Positions 33,559 through 42,999 of a stretch of 64,000 nt of DNA are shown piece after piece. The stretch lies in the NCBI GenBank assembly GCA_016647705.1, contig CM028326.1, positions 16,865,901-16,929,900 of the forward strand, written 5' to 3'. Origin of the DNA: Eucommia ulmoides. Taxonomy: Eukaryota > Streptophyta > Magnoliopsida > Garryales > Eucommiaceae. Position 1 is the stretch's first letter. Each line of letters starts with the position of its first letter. The position numbers and the translations under genes were made by a program. The notes below the pieces were generated by a model. It did not search any database. It was not told the DNA's origin and worked only from the letters and a program-made list of their open reading frames with translations.

Positions 33559-34527
33559 AATATCGCTCTCGAGGCTCTAGCAATCGGTCTTATCCCAATC
33601 CAAAGCATGCTGCTACTGCAACCACTTATGCTACCCCAACTTCATCAAGCTCTCGACCTAATTGGAGTAGTTTATGTATCATACTTACCGAGGTTCTAAC
33701 TAAAACTGGTAACAATATAACTATGTTAACTAGATCAGGTATATCTCGATAGTATTTTTATTCTACTTGTTGCAATCACATGATATCCGATGCCTCTATC
33801 TTTTTCTCTAAAACTCGTGATGAGCATGCACCTACTATTCACACTGCCAATAGATAAAATATGTTAGTCAACCATACTAGACATGTTGACAGATCTCATT
33901 TATCTCTCCCTGATACATATTTGGTCCCTAATCTTATGCTTAACCTTATATCTGTTAGACAACTATGTGATCTTGGACTTGATTTGCATTTTTCTTTTAC
34001 TGGTTGTCGTGTGCAGGACCATCAGATAGAAAAACTCTTTAGAATAGGCCGTAAAGTTGGACGTCGCTTTTAGCTCACTTACCTTCAAGTCTCATCCTCA
34101 TCATCACCAAACCAATCAACCGCATCTATCCCATCCATCGCACCCATGGAATTGTGGCACTCTTGGTTAGGTCACAATTCATCGAGTCGTCTCTGTTCTC
34201 TTATATCTAATGGTAAGTTAGGTTCATTTTCGCATGAGCCTTTTCATTGTATTCATTGTCAACTTGCAAAATAATCAATTTTACCTTTTAATGAGAGTCA
34301 GTCTATTTCCCCTACACATTTTGATTTAGTGCATTCTGATGTTTGGTGGCCTTTCCCTCACACAACAATGAGTGATGCTCGTTATTTTGTTATATTTGTG
34401 AATAACTACTCTCGATATACATGATTGTTTCTTATAAAAAACAGATCTGAACTATTTCAAATATATTTTTATTTTTCTTCTATGGTTCAAACTCAATTCT
34501 CTTGGAATATTAAAGTCTTTTGCTCAG
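33559..34527 (+). pseudogene. Copia-1 protease, GAG-pre-integrase and integrase start
   Basis: This resumes Copia-1 after the SIRE-like insertion. In order it shows a degenerate protease region (CCNHMISDASIFFSKTR, about 33775), LSLPDTYLVPNLMLNLISVR then QLCDLG (about 33900), and the GAG-pre-integrase pattern WHSWLGHNSSSRLCSL then CIHCQLAK (34155-34270). It then enters the integrase core with FDLVHSDVWWPFP and YFVIFVNNYSRYT (34322-34425). Integrase inserts the DNA copy into chromosomes. The sequence breaks off at about 34527 inside the integrase core, so reverse transcriptase, RNase H and 3' LTR are missing. Stops and frameshifts are scattered throughout. Confidence 0.75.
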
Positions 34528-34571
34528 TGAGCCGAACTGCATAACTGAACCACATGACCGAATCGTGTAAC

Positions 34572-34638
<67 letters not shown>

Positions 34639-34698
34639 TATTTATTTATTTAGTATTTATAGTCTAATCCTTTTATTTATTTATTCACACTTTTAACC

Positions 34699-34742
<44 letters not shown>

Positions 34743-35032
34743 CATGCTTATAGGCAAGTGGCTACTATGATTTTGAAGAATATTTTTATGCAGTCGGTTT
34801 TTAGTTATTTTGAAGACTGTATGATTTGGGGAATGTGTATAATTAATAGTTTTATGGTTTGATTTTTGTTTTTTGAATTTATGTTCTATATTTTAGTTAT
34901 ATTTTTCTTCATATATAAGAAATAATGGTCTGGTTTTAAAACCGTTTAAAAATAATCACCGATTTTGGTTTTATATATGTTAAACGATGTTAATTTTAGT
35001 TTTGTATGAAACCGAGCTGAATCCAGATCGTT
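34528..35032. repeat. Microsatellite-rich spacer
   Basis: An (AT)n tract fills about 34575-34634. A (GT)n run followed by (TA)n fills 34702-34743. The rest is AT-rich without recognisable genes. Confidence 0.85.
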
Positions 35033-35169
35033 GACATCGGTAGTACTACAAAAAGAGATCAAGCTATGTATGTTCAGTATTTTTCTAACCGTCAATTGAG
35101 ATTCTTGATAAGGAAAGTGACCCAAGTGTGGATATCGTGGGTCGCTTTCTTGTTCGCACCGTTTATGCC
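35033..35169. repeat. Left flank of nuclear repeat containing the NUPT (copy 1)
   Basis: It shares GAGATTCTTGATAAGGAAAG and CTTGTT..CACCGTTTATGCC with 56842-56983. It is cut at 35169 where plastid sequence begins and continues at about 37768. Confidence 0.75.
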
Positions 35170-35366
35170 CCTAGATGCAATTTCAAAGAATCTCATGATT
35201 CAATTTAAGTGCACTACTCAATAATATCTTAACTAAGATTATATCTTTCTGATTCCATCTTAACTCAAATGAAATATTTTTTATTCGCGAGGAGCTGGAT
35301 GAGAAGAAACACTCACGTCCGGTTTTGTAGTAGAGATGGAATTTAGAAACAACCATCAACTATAAC
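35170..35366 (+). pseudogene. rpl16: rpl16 group II intron, 3' part (plastid-derived)
   Basis: It ends in GAGGAGCTGGATGAGAAG and CACGTCCGGTTTTGTAG, the domain V hairpin with its GAG...GTCCGGTT pairing, then a short bulged helix and the exon 2 boundary near 35366. It is the end of the plastid rpl16 group II intron. The rest of the intron and the tiny exon 1 are absent. Confidence 0.8.
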
Positions 35367-35765
35367 CCCGAAAGAACCAGATTTTGTAAACAACATAGAG
35401 GAAGAATGAAGGGAAGATCTTATCACGGTAATCATATTTGTTTCGGTAAATATGCTCTTCAAGCACTTGAACCTGCTTGGATCACATCTAAACAAATAGA
35501 AACAAGTCGACGAGCAATGACACAAAATGCACGGTATGGTGGAAAAATATGGGTACGTATTTTTCTGGACAAACCAGTTACAGTAAGACCCACAGAAACA
35601 CGTATGGGTTCCGAGAAAGGATCCCCTGAATATTGGGTAGCTGTTGTTAAACCCGACTGAATCCTTTATGAAATGGGTGGAGTAACAGAAAATATAGCCA
35701 GAAGGGCTATTTCAATAGCAGCATCCAAAATGCCTATATGAACGCAATTTATTATTTCGGGATAA
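35367..35765 (+). pseudogene. rpl16: rpl16 exon 2, plastid ribosomal protein L16, broken
   Basis: L16 is a large-subunit ribosomal protein. Exon 2 reads PERTRF then [40 protein letters not shown] and [18 protein letters not shown], as in plastid L16. In-frame stops follow KPD (35658-35660, where L16 has PGR) and follow KMPI (35742-35744, where it has PIR). The tail TQFIISG and the natural stop are still present at 35765. Unlike a functional plastid copy, it could only yield a truncated product. The upstream exon 1 is missing. Confidence 0.92.
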
Positions 35766-35895
35766 AAATGTAGAACTAAAACAAATGGGTCTTTACTTTT
35801 GAGAATGAAAAAAATTGTGGATTTCTGTTTTTGGACAAAGGATATTTCTTTTTTTCTTAGCCCTTGATAATGAAAGAACAGATTCCAAAAATGAT

Positions 35896-36219
35896 ATGAT
35901 TCAACCTCAGACCCATTTGAATGTAGCAGATAACAGCGGGGCTCGCGAATTGATGTGTATTCGAATCATAAGAGCGAGCAAACGCCGATATGCTCATATT
36001 GGTGACGTTATTGTTGTTGTGATCAAAGAAGCAGTGCCAAAGATGCCCCTAGAAAGATCAGAAGTAGTCAGAGTTGTAATCGTATGTACCCGTAAAGAAC
36101 TCAAACGTGACGACGGTATGATAATACGATATGATGACAATGCTGCAGTTGTTATTGATCAAGAAGGAAATCCAAAGGGAACTTGCATTTTTGGTGCGAT
36201 CACCGAAGAATTGAGATAG
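35896..36219 (+). pseudogene. rpl14: rpl14, plastid ribosomal protein L14, truncated by nonsense change
   Basis: From ATG at 35896 it encodes [20 protein letters not shown] then [20 protein letters not shown] and [14 protein letters not shown], the plastid L14. The frame stops after ELR at 36217-36219, about 107 residues, where plastid L14 is near 122. The remaining tail (FTKIVSLAPE) is still readable directly after the stop, so one Gln codon appears to have become TAG. An open frame extends upstream to 35815, but the family start is the ATG chosen here. Confidence 0.92.
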
Positions 36220-36496
36220 TTCTATTTTACTAAAATAGTTTCATTGGCTCCTGAGCTATTATAAATAAAATGAACAAGACTACAATATTTATCGCGATAT
36301 TTATAATATGGATAATATGGATAGGGGTGGAAGAAATTGATTATGATGAATTTACGATGAATTAGTCTCACGCATATACCTTTAAGAATTTCTAGTCATA
36401 AACAAAATAAAAAAAAAAAAGTAAAAAAAAAAAAAAAAAAACGAAAAACATGTTGATTATATCAAAATTGGGAGGACCCACTAACTTTAGTTCATC

Positions 36497-36892
36497 ATGG
36501 GTAGGGACACTATTGCTAAGATAATAACCTGTATACGAAATGCGGATCTAGGTAGAAAAAGAGTGGTTCGAATAGCGTCTACTAATATTACCGAAAATAT
36601 TGTTAAAATACTTTTACAAGAAGGTTTTATCGAAAACGTGCGAAAACATCGAGAAAACGACAAAGATTTTTTAGTTTTAACCCTGCGACATAGAAAAAAT
36701 CGGAATTACAGAAATATTTTAAATTTAAAACGGATCAGTAGGCCCAGTCTACGAATCTATTCTAACTATCAACGGATTCCTAAAATTTTGGGTAGGATGG
36801 GGATTGTCATTCTTTCTACTTCCCGAGGTCTAATGACAGACCGAGAAGCTCGACTAGAAGGAATCGGGGGAGAAATTTTATGTTATATATGA
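36497..36892 (+). pseudogene. rps8: rps8, plastid ribosomal protein S8, nearly complete
   Basis: 131 codons run from ATG at 36497 ([20 protein letters not shown]) through [20 protein letters not shown] to [12 protein letters not shown]. The plastid protein normally ends CYIW, so the last Trp codon appears changed to TGA and only the final residues are lost. It is about the family length. It is classed as a pseudogene because of its nuclear, promoterless, NUPT context rather than gross damage. Confidence 0.9.
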
Positions 36893-36925
36893 TAATTCTT
36901 ATAATATCTAAATTGGAGGTATATA

Positions 36926-37165
36926 ATGAAAGACAGAGACAAAAAATAGATTCATGAAGGTTTCATTACGGAATCTCTCCCGAATGGTATGTTCCGGGTT
37001 CGTTTAGATAATGAAGATCTTATTATAAGTTATACCTTAGGAAAGATCCGACGTAGTTTTATACGGATACTGCTAGGAGATAGAGTCAAAATTGAAGTTA
37101 GTGGTTATGATTCAACCAAAGGGCGTATAATTTATCGACTCTCCCACAAGGATTCGAAAGATTAG
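36926..37165 (+). pseudogene. infA: infA, plastid translation initiation factor IF-1, one early stop
   Basis: IF-1 helps assemble the bacterial-type initiation complex. After ATG at 36926 and a GGAGGT ribosome-binding-like motif at 36915-36920, a stop interrupts at codon 8 (KK then TAG, where IF-1 has KW). The rest is open to the natural stop at 37165: [20 protein letters not shown], then [20 protein letters not shown]. The S1/OB-fold pattern is retained and the length (about 79 codons) fits the family. Many angiosperm plastids carry only infA remnants, so this well-preserved copy suggests that the donor plastid still had a full-length infA. Confidence 0.9.
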
Positions 37166-37286
37166 GTGTAGGTGGGTTTTCACCTTGAACATTCCTTTCG
37201 TGGGAATATGATTAGAGATGCAAAATTTTAAGAAACTAACTTTCTTCTAAAAAGAAGATTGAGAATTAAGCCAAGGAATGAAAAAT

Positions 37287-37400
37287 ATGAAAATAAGAGC
37301 TTCGGTTCGTAAATTTTGTGAAAAATGTCGACTAATCCGTAGACGAGGGCGAATTATTGTAATTTGTTTCAACCCGAGACATAAACAAAGACAAGGATAA
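37287..37400 (+). CDS. rpl36: rpl36, plastid ribosomal protein L36, open in the NUPT
   Basis: 37 codons are intact ([20 protein letters not shown] then [16 protein letters not shown]), the exact length of plastid L36, with the C-X2-C zinc-type pair and the later Cys and His. A second in-frame ATG lies 9 bp upstream (37278). I chose 37287 because it gives the family start. Although open, it sits in a nuclear NUPT without a transit peptide or promoter, so function is not expected. Survival may only reflect its small size. Confidence 0.85.
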   Translation: MKIRASVRKFCEKCRLIRRRGRIIVICFNPRHKQRQG

Positions 37401-37509
37401 TCAGACTCGCTAAAAGACCTGTTGTACCAATAATAAAAAGGGGGATCTGTTTTGACATGAAATGGATATATCCATATATCTCTGACTCATATTTATGAGA
37501 TGATAAAAG

Positions 37510-37729
37510 ATGGCAAAAGCTCGATGGAGAATTGGTCCACGTAGACATAGACGATGTAAGAGTCCAAAATAGAATACCAAGGAAAATTATTCATGTTCAA
37601 GCAAGTTTCAATAATATCATTGTGACTGTTACAAATGTACAGGGTCGAATAGTTTCTTCTTCCTCTGGTGAGATTTGTAACTTCAAAGGTCTAAGAAGAG
37701 GGATGCCATTTACTGCCCAAACCACAGCA
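37510..37729 (+). pseudogene. rps11: rps11 N-terminal part, frameshifted and truncated
   Basis: It starts ATGGCAAAAGC at 37510 as in plastid S11. A frameshift near the start moves the family pattern [20 protein letters not shown], then [12 protein letters not shown], to another frame. Similarity ends at about 37729 where the NUPT stops, so the C-terminal half of S11 is absent. Confidence 0.85.
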
Positions 37730-38185
37730 TGGATTTGGTGACTCTTAAAGCATAACCTCAACCTTCAAGGTCATTTGCGCTTCCAACGACGTAATGCTTT
37801 GTTTTTCAGTGTGACATCACATATGTGAACGTCAAGAATTACGAACACGAAGGCATGGCATGGACTACACACTCAAACTAAGTCAAAACCATGTGCTTCC
37901 AAGGGCCGACACGTCTTCTTCTTCTCACTTAATGCCTTTGACATTTCAATATTGAAATTCTATCTATTTGTTTTCTTCAATTTTGCTTGACAATTAGGCA
38001 GTACTTTTTTTTTTTTTTTTGGAAAATTGATCTCTTTAAATTGAATTGAAACCCTAAGTAGACTATATAACCTGTTAATTAATTCCATGTACTATTCTAC
38101 ATAATACTTTTAATATAAGCACTATAAATTTTCATAATTAATTTGTAATCCCGCCAATTGATCAAGTTGACCACTATGTAAAGAA
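37730..38185. repeat. Right flank of nuclear repeat around the NUPT (copy 1)
   Basis: After about 35-40 bp of filler, similarity to 57005-57480 resumes: CATTTGCGCTTCCAACG, TGACATCACATATGTGAACG, TCAAGAATTACGAACACGAA, then TTTAAATTGAATTGAAACCC. The second copy has an additional insert of about 100 bp near 57160-57250. The sequence is not coding in any frame I recognise. Confidence 0.75.
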
Positions 38186-38285
38186 ATAAAAAATATAAAG
38201 TGAAAAAAAAATAAAAAATGGAATAATTGAAAATGAGACACGAAAACAAAGTAAAGAATAATAAGACCCAGTATAATTCAAGGGG

Positions 38286-38455
38286 TATGGCTCGCTTGAG
38301 TTAAAACAGTCGAGGGATTTCTACAAGATTAGGGGTTCGAATCTGTGAAAATATATTTATTGGGAAAGACAACCACGTAGTCCGAACGGGATTAGTCTCA
38401 ATCTATGTGGGTGTGAGGATACTTGTGGATATAAAAAAAAAAAAAAAAATGGTCC
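38286..38455 (+). repeat. Possible tRNA-derived SINE with A tail
   Basis: It carries GGGGTTCGAATCTGTG (B-box-like GGTTCGAATC) about 50 bp after GTATGGCTCGCTTGAG (A-box-like). It ends in an A run (about 38433-38449). I find no target duplication. It could also be a chance B box. Confidence 0.35.
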
Positions 38456-39255
38456 AAGGGAAAAAAAAAAAGTTAAGAGTTTTCCGATATATTTCGGTCG
38501 ATGAAGGGCGGGAAATTTCTGAATATGTATAATACATTTGACTTTTTTTCTCTATTTTTTAGTTTATGTTATTTGTTTTTCAATTTTGTTCCTTTATTTT
38601 TTTATTTTATTTTTATTTTTTGTTTTTTATTCAGTTCTTTATTTTATTATATTTTATTTGAATTTTTTATCATTTTTTTCTTAAAATTGTGGTTCAGAAA
38701 GTCAAAAAAAAAAAAAAAAAAAATAGAAATATTTCTTTTTACTTCCCGGAAATTAAAGCTAAAAATTTAAAAAGAAGGCAACCTTTTCATTTGATTTTTT
38801 TTTTTTTTTTTTTTTTTTTTTCCTGATTGTTGTTTTCTGTATCTAGGAGCACAAATAAGAACATTAGAATACAAAAACAAACTGTACCTCTAATATTATG
38901 TTTTTTTGGTTATTTATTTTTTTTTATTTTTTTATTTTTTTATTTTGCCTTGGAAACGAAAACAAAGTAACATAGAGTAGAATATCCTCTCTCTTTTTTG
39001 GTTCCAATTTTTAAACAAAAAAAGATTATAAACAATGAGAGGGCCAAGTAAAAGAAACAAAGGGACTATTTAATATAGAGAACGAGAACAGACCCCCCAA
39101 AAAGGGGAGTAATAGTCCGTTTCCTATTCTAGTGTTTGTTTAGTTTTAATCTTTCTGATCCCATTATCCCTATAAACATCGGGTTGAGTTTTGTTTAATG
39201 TCCAACTTTGTTAAATCTTATAATTATCCACGTTCTAATCTTATCTCTACCTAAA
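38456..39255. other. Low-complexity AT-rich stretch
   Basis: There are long T and A runs (for example about 38797-38821 T, 38704-38723 A). ORFs here are phenylalanine- or lysine-rich composition artefacts. No gene seen. Confidence 0.6.
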
Positions 39256-39769
39256 TTGTTTTAGGGATTTTCCTCCAAAAGTCTTATTTTTAAAGTGGAC
39301 AACTTTTTAAGTCCCACCATTTTCCCAAGATGATTAAAACTCTTATTTTAACATTTTTTATTTGAAAAGTCCTATGTTGATTTGATAAATATTTCTCTTT
39401 TCCTTTTTTACCCCTAGTTCATTACAAGCAAGGGTTTTTCCTTTTTTACTCCCATTTTTATTTTACTCCCTTTATTTAGTATTATTTCAATTTCAAACCC
39501 CAATTTTTTTATTTTTCAATTTCACACCTTTTTCTTTATTCCATTTTTCTTTTTTCTTTTTTCTTTTTTTTCTTTTCATTTTTGAAACATTTCATTTGTT
39601 CCAAATTAAGTAGATATCTACTTAATTTGGAACAAATGAAATGTTATTTAGTATTATTTCAATTTCAAACCCCAATTTTTTTATTTTTCAATTTCACACC
39701 TTTTTCTTTATTCCATTTTTCTTTTTTCTTTTTTCTTTTTTTTCTTTTTATTTTTGAAACATTTCATTT

Positions 39770-39930
39770 GTTCCAAATTAAGTAGATATCTACTGAAAAT
39801 AAATTAAGTAGATATCTACTGAAAATAAATTAAGGAGATATCTATTTAAAATAAATTAAGGATATATCTACTGAAAATAAATTAAGGAGATATCTACTGA
39901 AAATAAATTAAGTAGATATCTACTAAACAT
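39770..39930. repeat. Palindromic 26-bp minisatellite
   Basis: About six units of GAAAATAAATTAA plus AGTAGATATCTACT variants run head to tail. The 14-bp AGTAGATATCTACT is a perfect palindrome; some units read GGAGATATCTACT or GGATATATCTACT. Isolated copies of the palindrome core lie at about 39608-39623 and 39978-39990. Confidence 0.85.
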
Positions 39931-40216
39931 TACAGAACTCAATATGTTTCTACAAGACTAGTAGGTGAAATTAAGTAGATATCCAATTAACTAAAAAATA
40001 TCACAAAATACCACTTACATTGTCCTTCAATAGACAACTTTTTAAGGACTATCATTTGTTCCAAAAATACAAATAAATAAATAAATATATGGAATAAAGA
40101 AAAATGTGTGAAATTGAAAAATAAAAAAATGGGGTTTTGAAATTGGAATAATACTAAATAAAAGGAGTAAAATAAAAATAAGAGAAAATAGAGTGGGTCC
40201 CATTTTTTGGGTCCAA

Positions 40217-40383
40217 AATCATGAGAGAGAGAGGGGGGGCAGGCGTGGGGCCCGCATGCCCACTGTCTGCCGAGAGAGGGCAGGTGGGCCCCACGCCTGC
40301 CCACTGTCTGCAGAGAGTGAGAGAGAGAGGGGCGGCGGGGCCCGCTTGCCCAGTGCACAACGCCAGAGAGAGAGAGGGGGGCA
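40217..40383. repeat. GC-rich repeat block
   Basis: GAGAGAGAGG, GGGCCCGC, TGCCCACTGTCTGC and CAGGTGGGCCCCACGCCTGC recur directly and inverted. Overlapping ORFs on both strands are repeat artefacts. Confidence 0.6.
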
Positions 40384-40649
40384 AAATCGGTAATCCGATT
40401 TTTATGAGAATTTTGGGATGATTAAAAAATTCATAGTCCTTGAAAAATTATTTTTTGGCCATTTGGGACTGCAGGAAATTTTTTCCAATTTTTTACTTGA
40501 GTTTCTGTCGTGCTAGTATTATTACAAATAGGCTGGGGCCAATATTTTTCTGACTAGTGACGGTGGGCCAGGGAAATCTGTTCCAAAAGGACCACAATAA
40601 CACCACCCATTTATTTATTTTTTCAATTATTTATTTTATTTTTAGTTTT

Positions 40650-40850
40650 ATGGTAAACATGTATCAAGACGAATTTACGCGTATCTCCACTAATAATTTT
40701 TTTAAATGATTTTAAAGACGTATTTTTTCACATCGATCCGCTACATTTGGGATCAAATTTAAGATTTAATTCTCCGAAATATTTTTCAAGAGAGTCGAAC
40801 TTTAATTTCTCGTGACCAACTAAACTAACACCTAAGTGCCCCATCTCTTT
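40650..40850 (-). repeat. SINE-like dispersed repeat, copy 2 (weak)
   Basis: It shares CGTATCTCCACTAA, CAAATTTAAGATTTAATTC, AGAGAGTCGAACTTT and CTAAACTAACACCTAAGTG with the copies at 8985 and 42815, at lower identity. Confidence 0.35.
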
Positions 40851-41384
40851 CAATGCAAATTATATTATTTTAATGAAAAATGCTCCTCCTATTTTTCTCA
40901 ATTCATTGGCGGTGCCACTCATTTTCATTTTGACAAATAAAATGTTAATGCTACAAAAATAGGGTCTCTATCGCTCTAAATTTTTCAATTCAATATTCAT
41001 ACAACCAATTTAGTTTAGTACTTTTTTTAAAAAAAAAAATAAAAATAAAAAATCAATAATTCTGTAAAAATAAAATAAAATAATAATAAATAAATAAAAA
41101 ATAAAAAATCATTCTATACATAAAAATTATTATAATTTTTTGTATAGAAAAATTACAGTGATATTCATATGGTACAATAATTTAAAATTTAAACAAAAAA
41201 TATTATACTGCGTTGATTGCGTGGATAATTTTTTTTTAATTTTGTGGCCATTCACTTATGTCCCTATTTTTAATGTATATATTTTATTGACTTTCCTTGT
41301 CTTTTTGTTCAAATACTACTTATCTCCATTTGGACAAATTTGCCCTTAGGTTATTTTTAAGATAAATTCGTTAGCACTCCTATA

Positions 41385-41830
41385 TTTTTAAATTTATATT
41401 TTTTACCTTTAATTTTTTAAATAATTATATTTACCTCTCATCACCACCTAACTCTCACCGCCACCACCCACCCACCGCCACCTTCATCTCCTACAGCTGC
41501 CACCACACACCACCCACCGCCCAATTCCCCCTCCACCACCATCGTCGCCACCACTACCCACCGCCAGAACCAACCCCCACCACCACCGGAGAGAGAGAGA
41601 AAATGGTTAATGAAAGGGATAAATTTTACGGCAGTGGGAGGTGGCAGTGGGAGGTAGGTGATGGCGGCGATAGGAAGTGGCAGAGGGTGGTGGTGGCGGC
41701 GGTAGGTGGTGGCGGTGGCGGTGGGTGCGGTGGTAAGAGGTGGCGATGAATATATATAAATTAAAGGGTTATTTATGTATTTTAATTTTTTATTATTTAA
41801 TTATTTTTTAAATAGTTAAGAATAAAATTG
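41385..41830. mobile_element. Possible foldback element with CCACC/GGTGG core
   Basis: A C-rich half (41441-41592, CACCGCCACCACCCACC) is followed by a G-rich half (41626-41748, GGTGGTGGCGGCGGTAGG). AT-rich arms on both sides share inverted words (TTTAATTTTTTAAATAATT against AATTATTTTTTAAATAG). No target duplication is evident, and no ORF is convincing. Confidence 0.35.
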
Positions 41831-42264
41831 GTATTATAATAAAAAAAATTATTATTTTTTAATCTAAGAGAGGCAAGTGGTGTTTGAAAAAAAAAAACAT
41901 GAATTTTTTTTTATATTTATAAAATAATGGAGAAGATATCTAGTATATTACAAAATAAAAAGAAAAGCCAATGTCATATATCCTATTTTTAATATTATTA
42001 ATACTATGATATTTGGATAGAAAATTTATGTGATAATATTATTCTTGGCATTTTATGAATAACCAATATGGTCATTTCAACTTCCATTCCTATGTTTATA
42101 ATATAATCCTATGTCTATAATGATTTTAAGGTTTTCACCATCTCTCTACGACCTTGTTGTTCCTAGTCATTGTCAATCGTTGTCCTCCTCTTTATTTTAT
42201 CTATACTTTTGTGGACACCATTGTATGTAGTACAGTTTTCATTTATAGCTGACTGCTACCTTAA

Positions 42265-42701
42265 GAGTGTGATTGGTTGAACATAAAAAAAAAAATAAAA
42301 AAATAAAATAAAATAAAATAAAATAAAATAAAAATTCGATTTTTTTCTCCTAATGTGTTTGGTTAGAGATGGAAAATAAAAGAAAAATAAAAATAGAGAT
42401 AAAATAACTCATTCCCCTCCCAAATTTAGAGTGAAAATGAAAAAATGGTGGAGAAAAAAAAGTTAACATTACCATTTTGCCAATTTATTTTATATAATAA
42501 ATGTCCATTTCATTTGTACTAAGGATAAAATAGTAAATTAAGTAAAAAATATATTATTTTTTTTAATATACACAAAATATTATTTCCTCTCATTTTATAT
42601 CTTTTCAATCAAACATACTATGGAAACTAATTTTCCCTCTACAAAAGATAAAAAAAATTCTTTTTCATTTCCCTCTTCCACCCTTCCAACCAAACACACC
42701 C
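42265..42701. mobile_element. Tourist-like MITE with TAA duplication
   Basis: The 437-bp element is flanked by TAA (42262-42264 and 42702-42704). The ends are GAGTGTGATTGGTTGA and, inward from the right, GGGTGTGTTTGGTTGG. The interior is AT-rich with an (AAAAT)n run near 42290-42332. There is no transposase. Confidence 0.65.
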
Positions 42702-42814
42702 TAAAGGTTGTGGTTATTGTAATTACCTTTTTATTTGTCGGCCTTTTTCAATCCAAAATAAATTTTAAAATAATTTTTTTTCAAGGTATATTTAAACCAA
42801 CTTACGCACACTGC

Positions 42815-42990
42815 GAGTAATCATCTCTCCGGATAATCTTAAAAATGCATTCTCCCAAATTGACCTAATACATTCATGATTAAATTCAAAATTTAATTCT
42901 TGGAGTACTCTCCAAGAAAGTCGAATCATACTTGACAAGGAAATGGGACAATTTCCTTTGCTAACCAGACTAACACCTCTTGCAATTTGT
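42815..42990 (-). repeat. SINE-like dispersed repeat, copy 3
   Basis: This is the best-preserved copy. On the minus strand it reads GAGGTGTTAGTCTGGTTAGC, then ATGATTCGACTTTC, then CCAAGAATTAAATTTTGAAT. A-box-like and B-box-like words at suitable spacing suggest a tRNA-derived SINE. The tail and target duplication are not resolved. Confidence 0.45.
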
Positions 42991-42999
42991 ATTTGCTTA

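Larger units (their letters stand above)
35170..37729 (+). mobile_element. Nuclear insert of plastid DNA (NUPT): rpl16 intron to rps11
   Basis: About 2.56 kb contains rpl16 (intron end and exon 2), rpl14, rps8, infA, rpl36 and the start of rps11, in the order of the plastid S10/rpl23 operon and on one strand. All genes but the smallest carry stops or frameshifts, and the flanks are nuclear repeats, so it is a transferred copy and not plastid genome. A long A-rich tract (about 36407-36441) lies between rpl14 and rps8. The boundaries come from comparison with the empty-site paralogue (56842-57480) on the left and from loss of rps11 similarity on the right. About 35-40 bp of unexplained filler follows. 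Confidence 0.92.
39256..40450. mobile_element. Inverted-repeat composite, probably MITE-derived
   Basis: A 90-bp arm (about 39449-39542) recurs directly at about 39644-39718 and inverted at about 40090-40182 (TTTAGTATTATTTCAATTTC against GAAATTGGAATAATACTAAA). GACAACTTTTTAAG also occurs twice (about 39297, 40028). The centre is the palindromic minisatellite at 39770-39930. A GC-rich GAGA/GGGCC block (40217-40383) lies near the right end. No target duplication could be fixed, so the element type is uncertain. Confidence 0.5.

Noticed and set aside
35170-37729. Window as plastid genome sequence
   Set aside because: The ribosomal protein genes carry stops and a frameshift, rps11 is cut, and both flanks are nuclear repeat. 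It is a nuclear insert.
40154-40421. Small ORFs on both strands over the GAGA/GGGCC block
   Set aside because: The block is a short direct and inverted repeat. Frames on both strands are equally open, which argues against coding.
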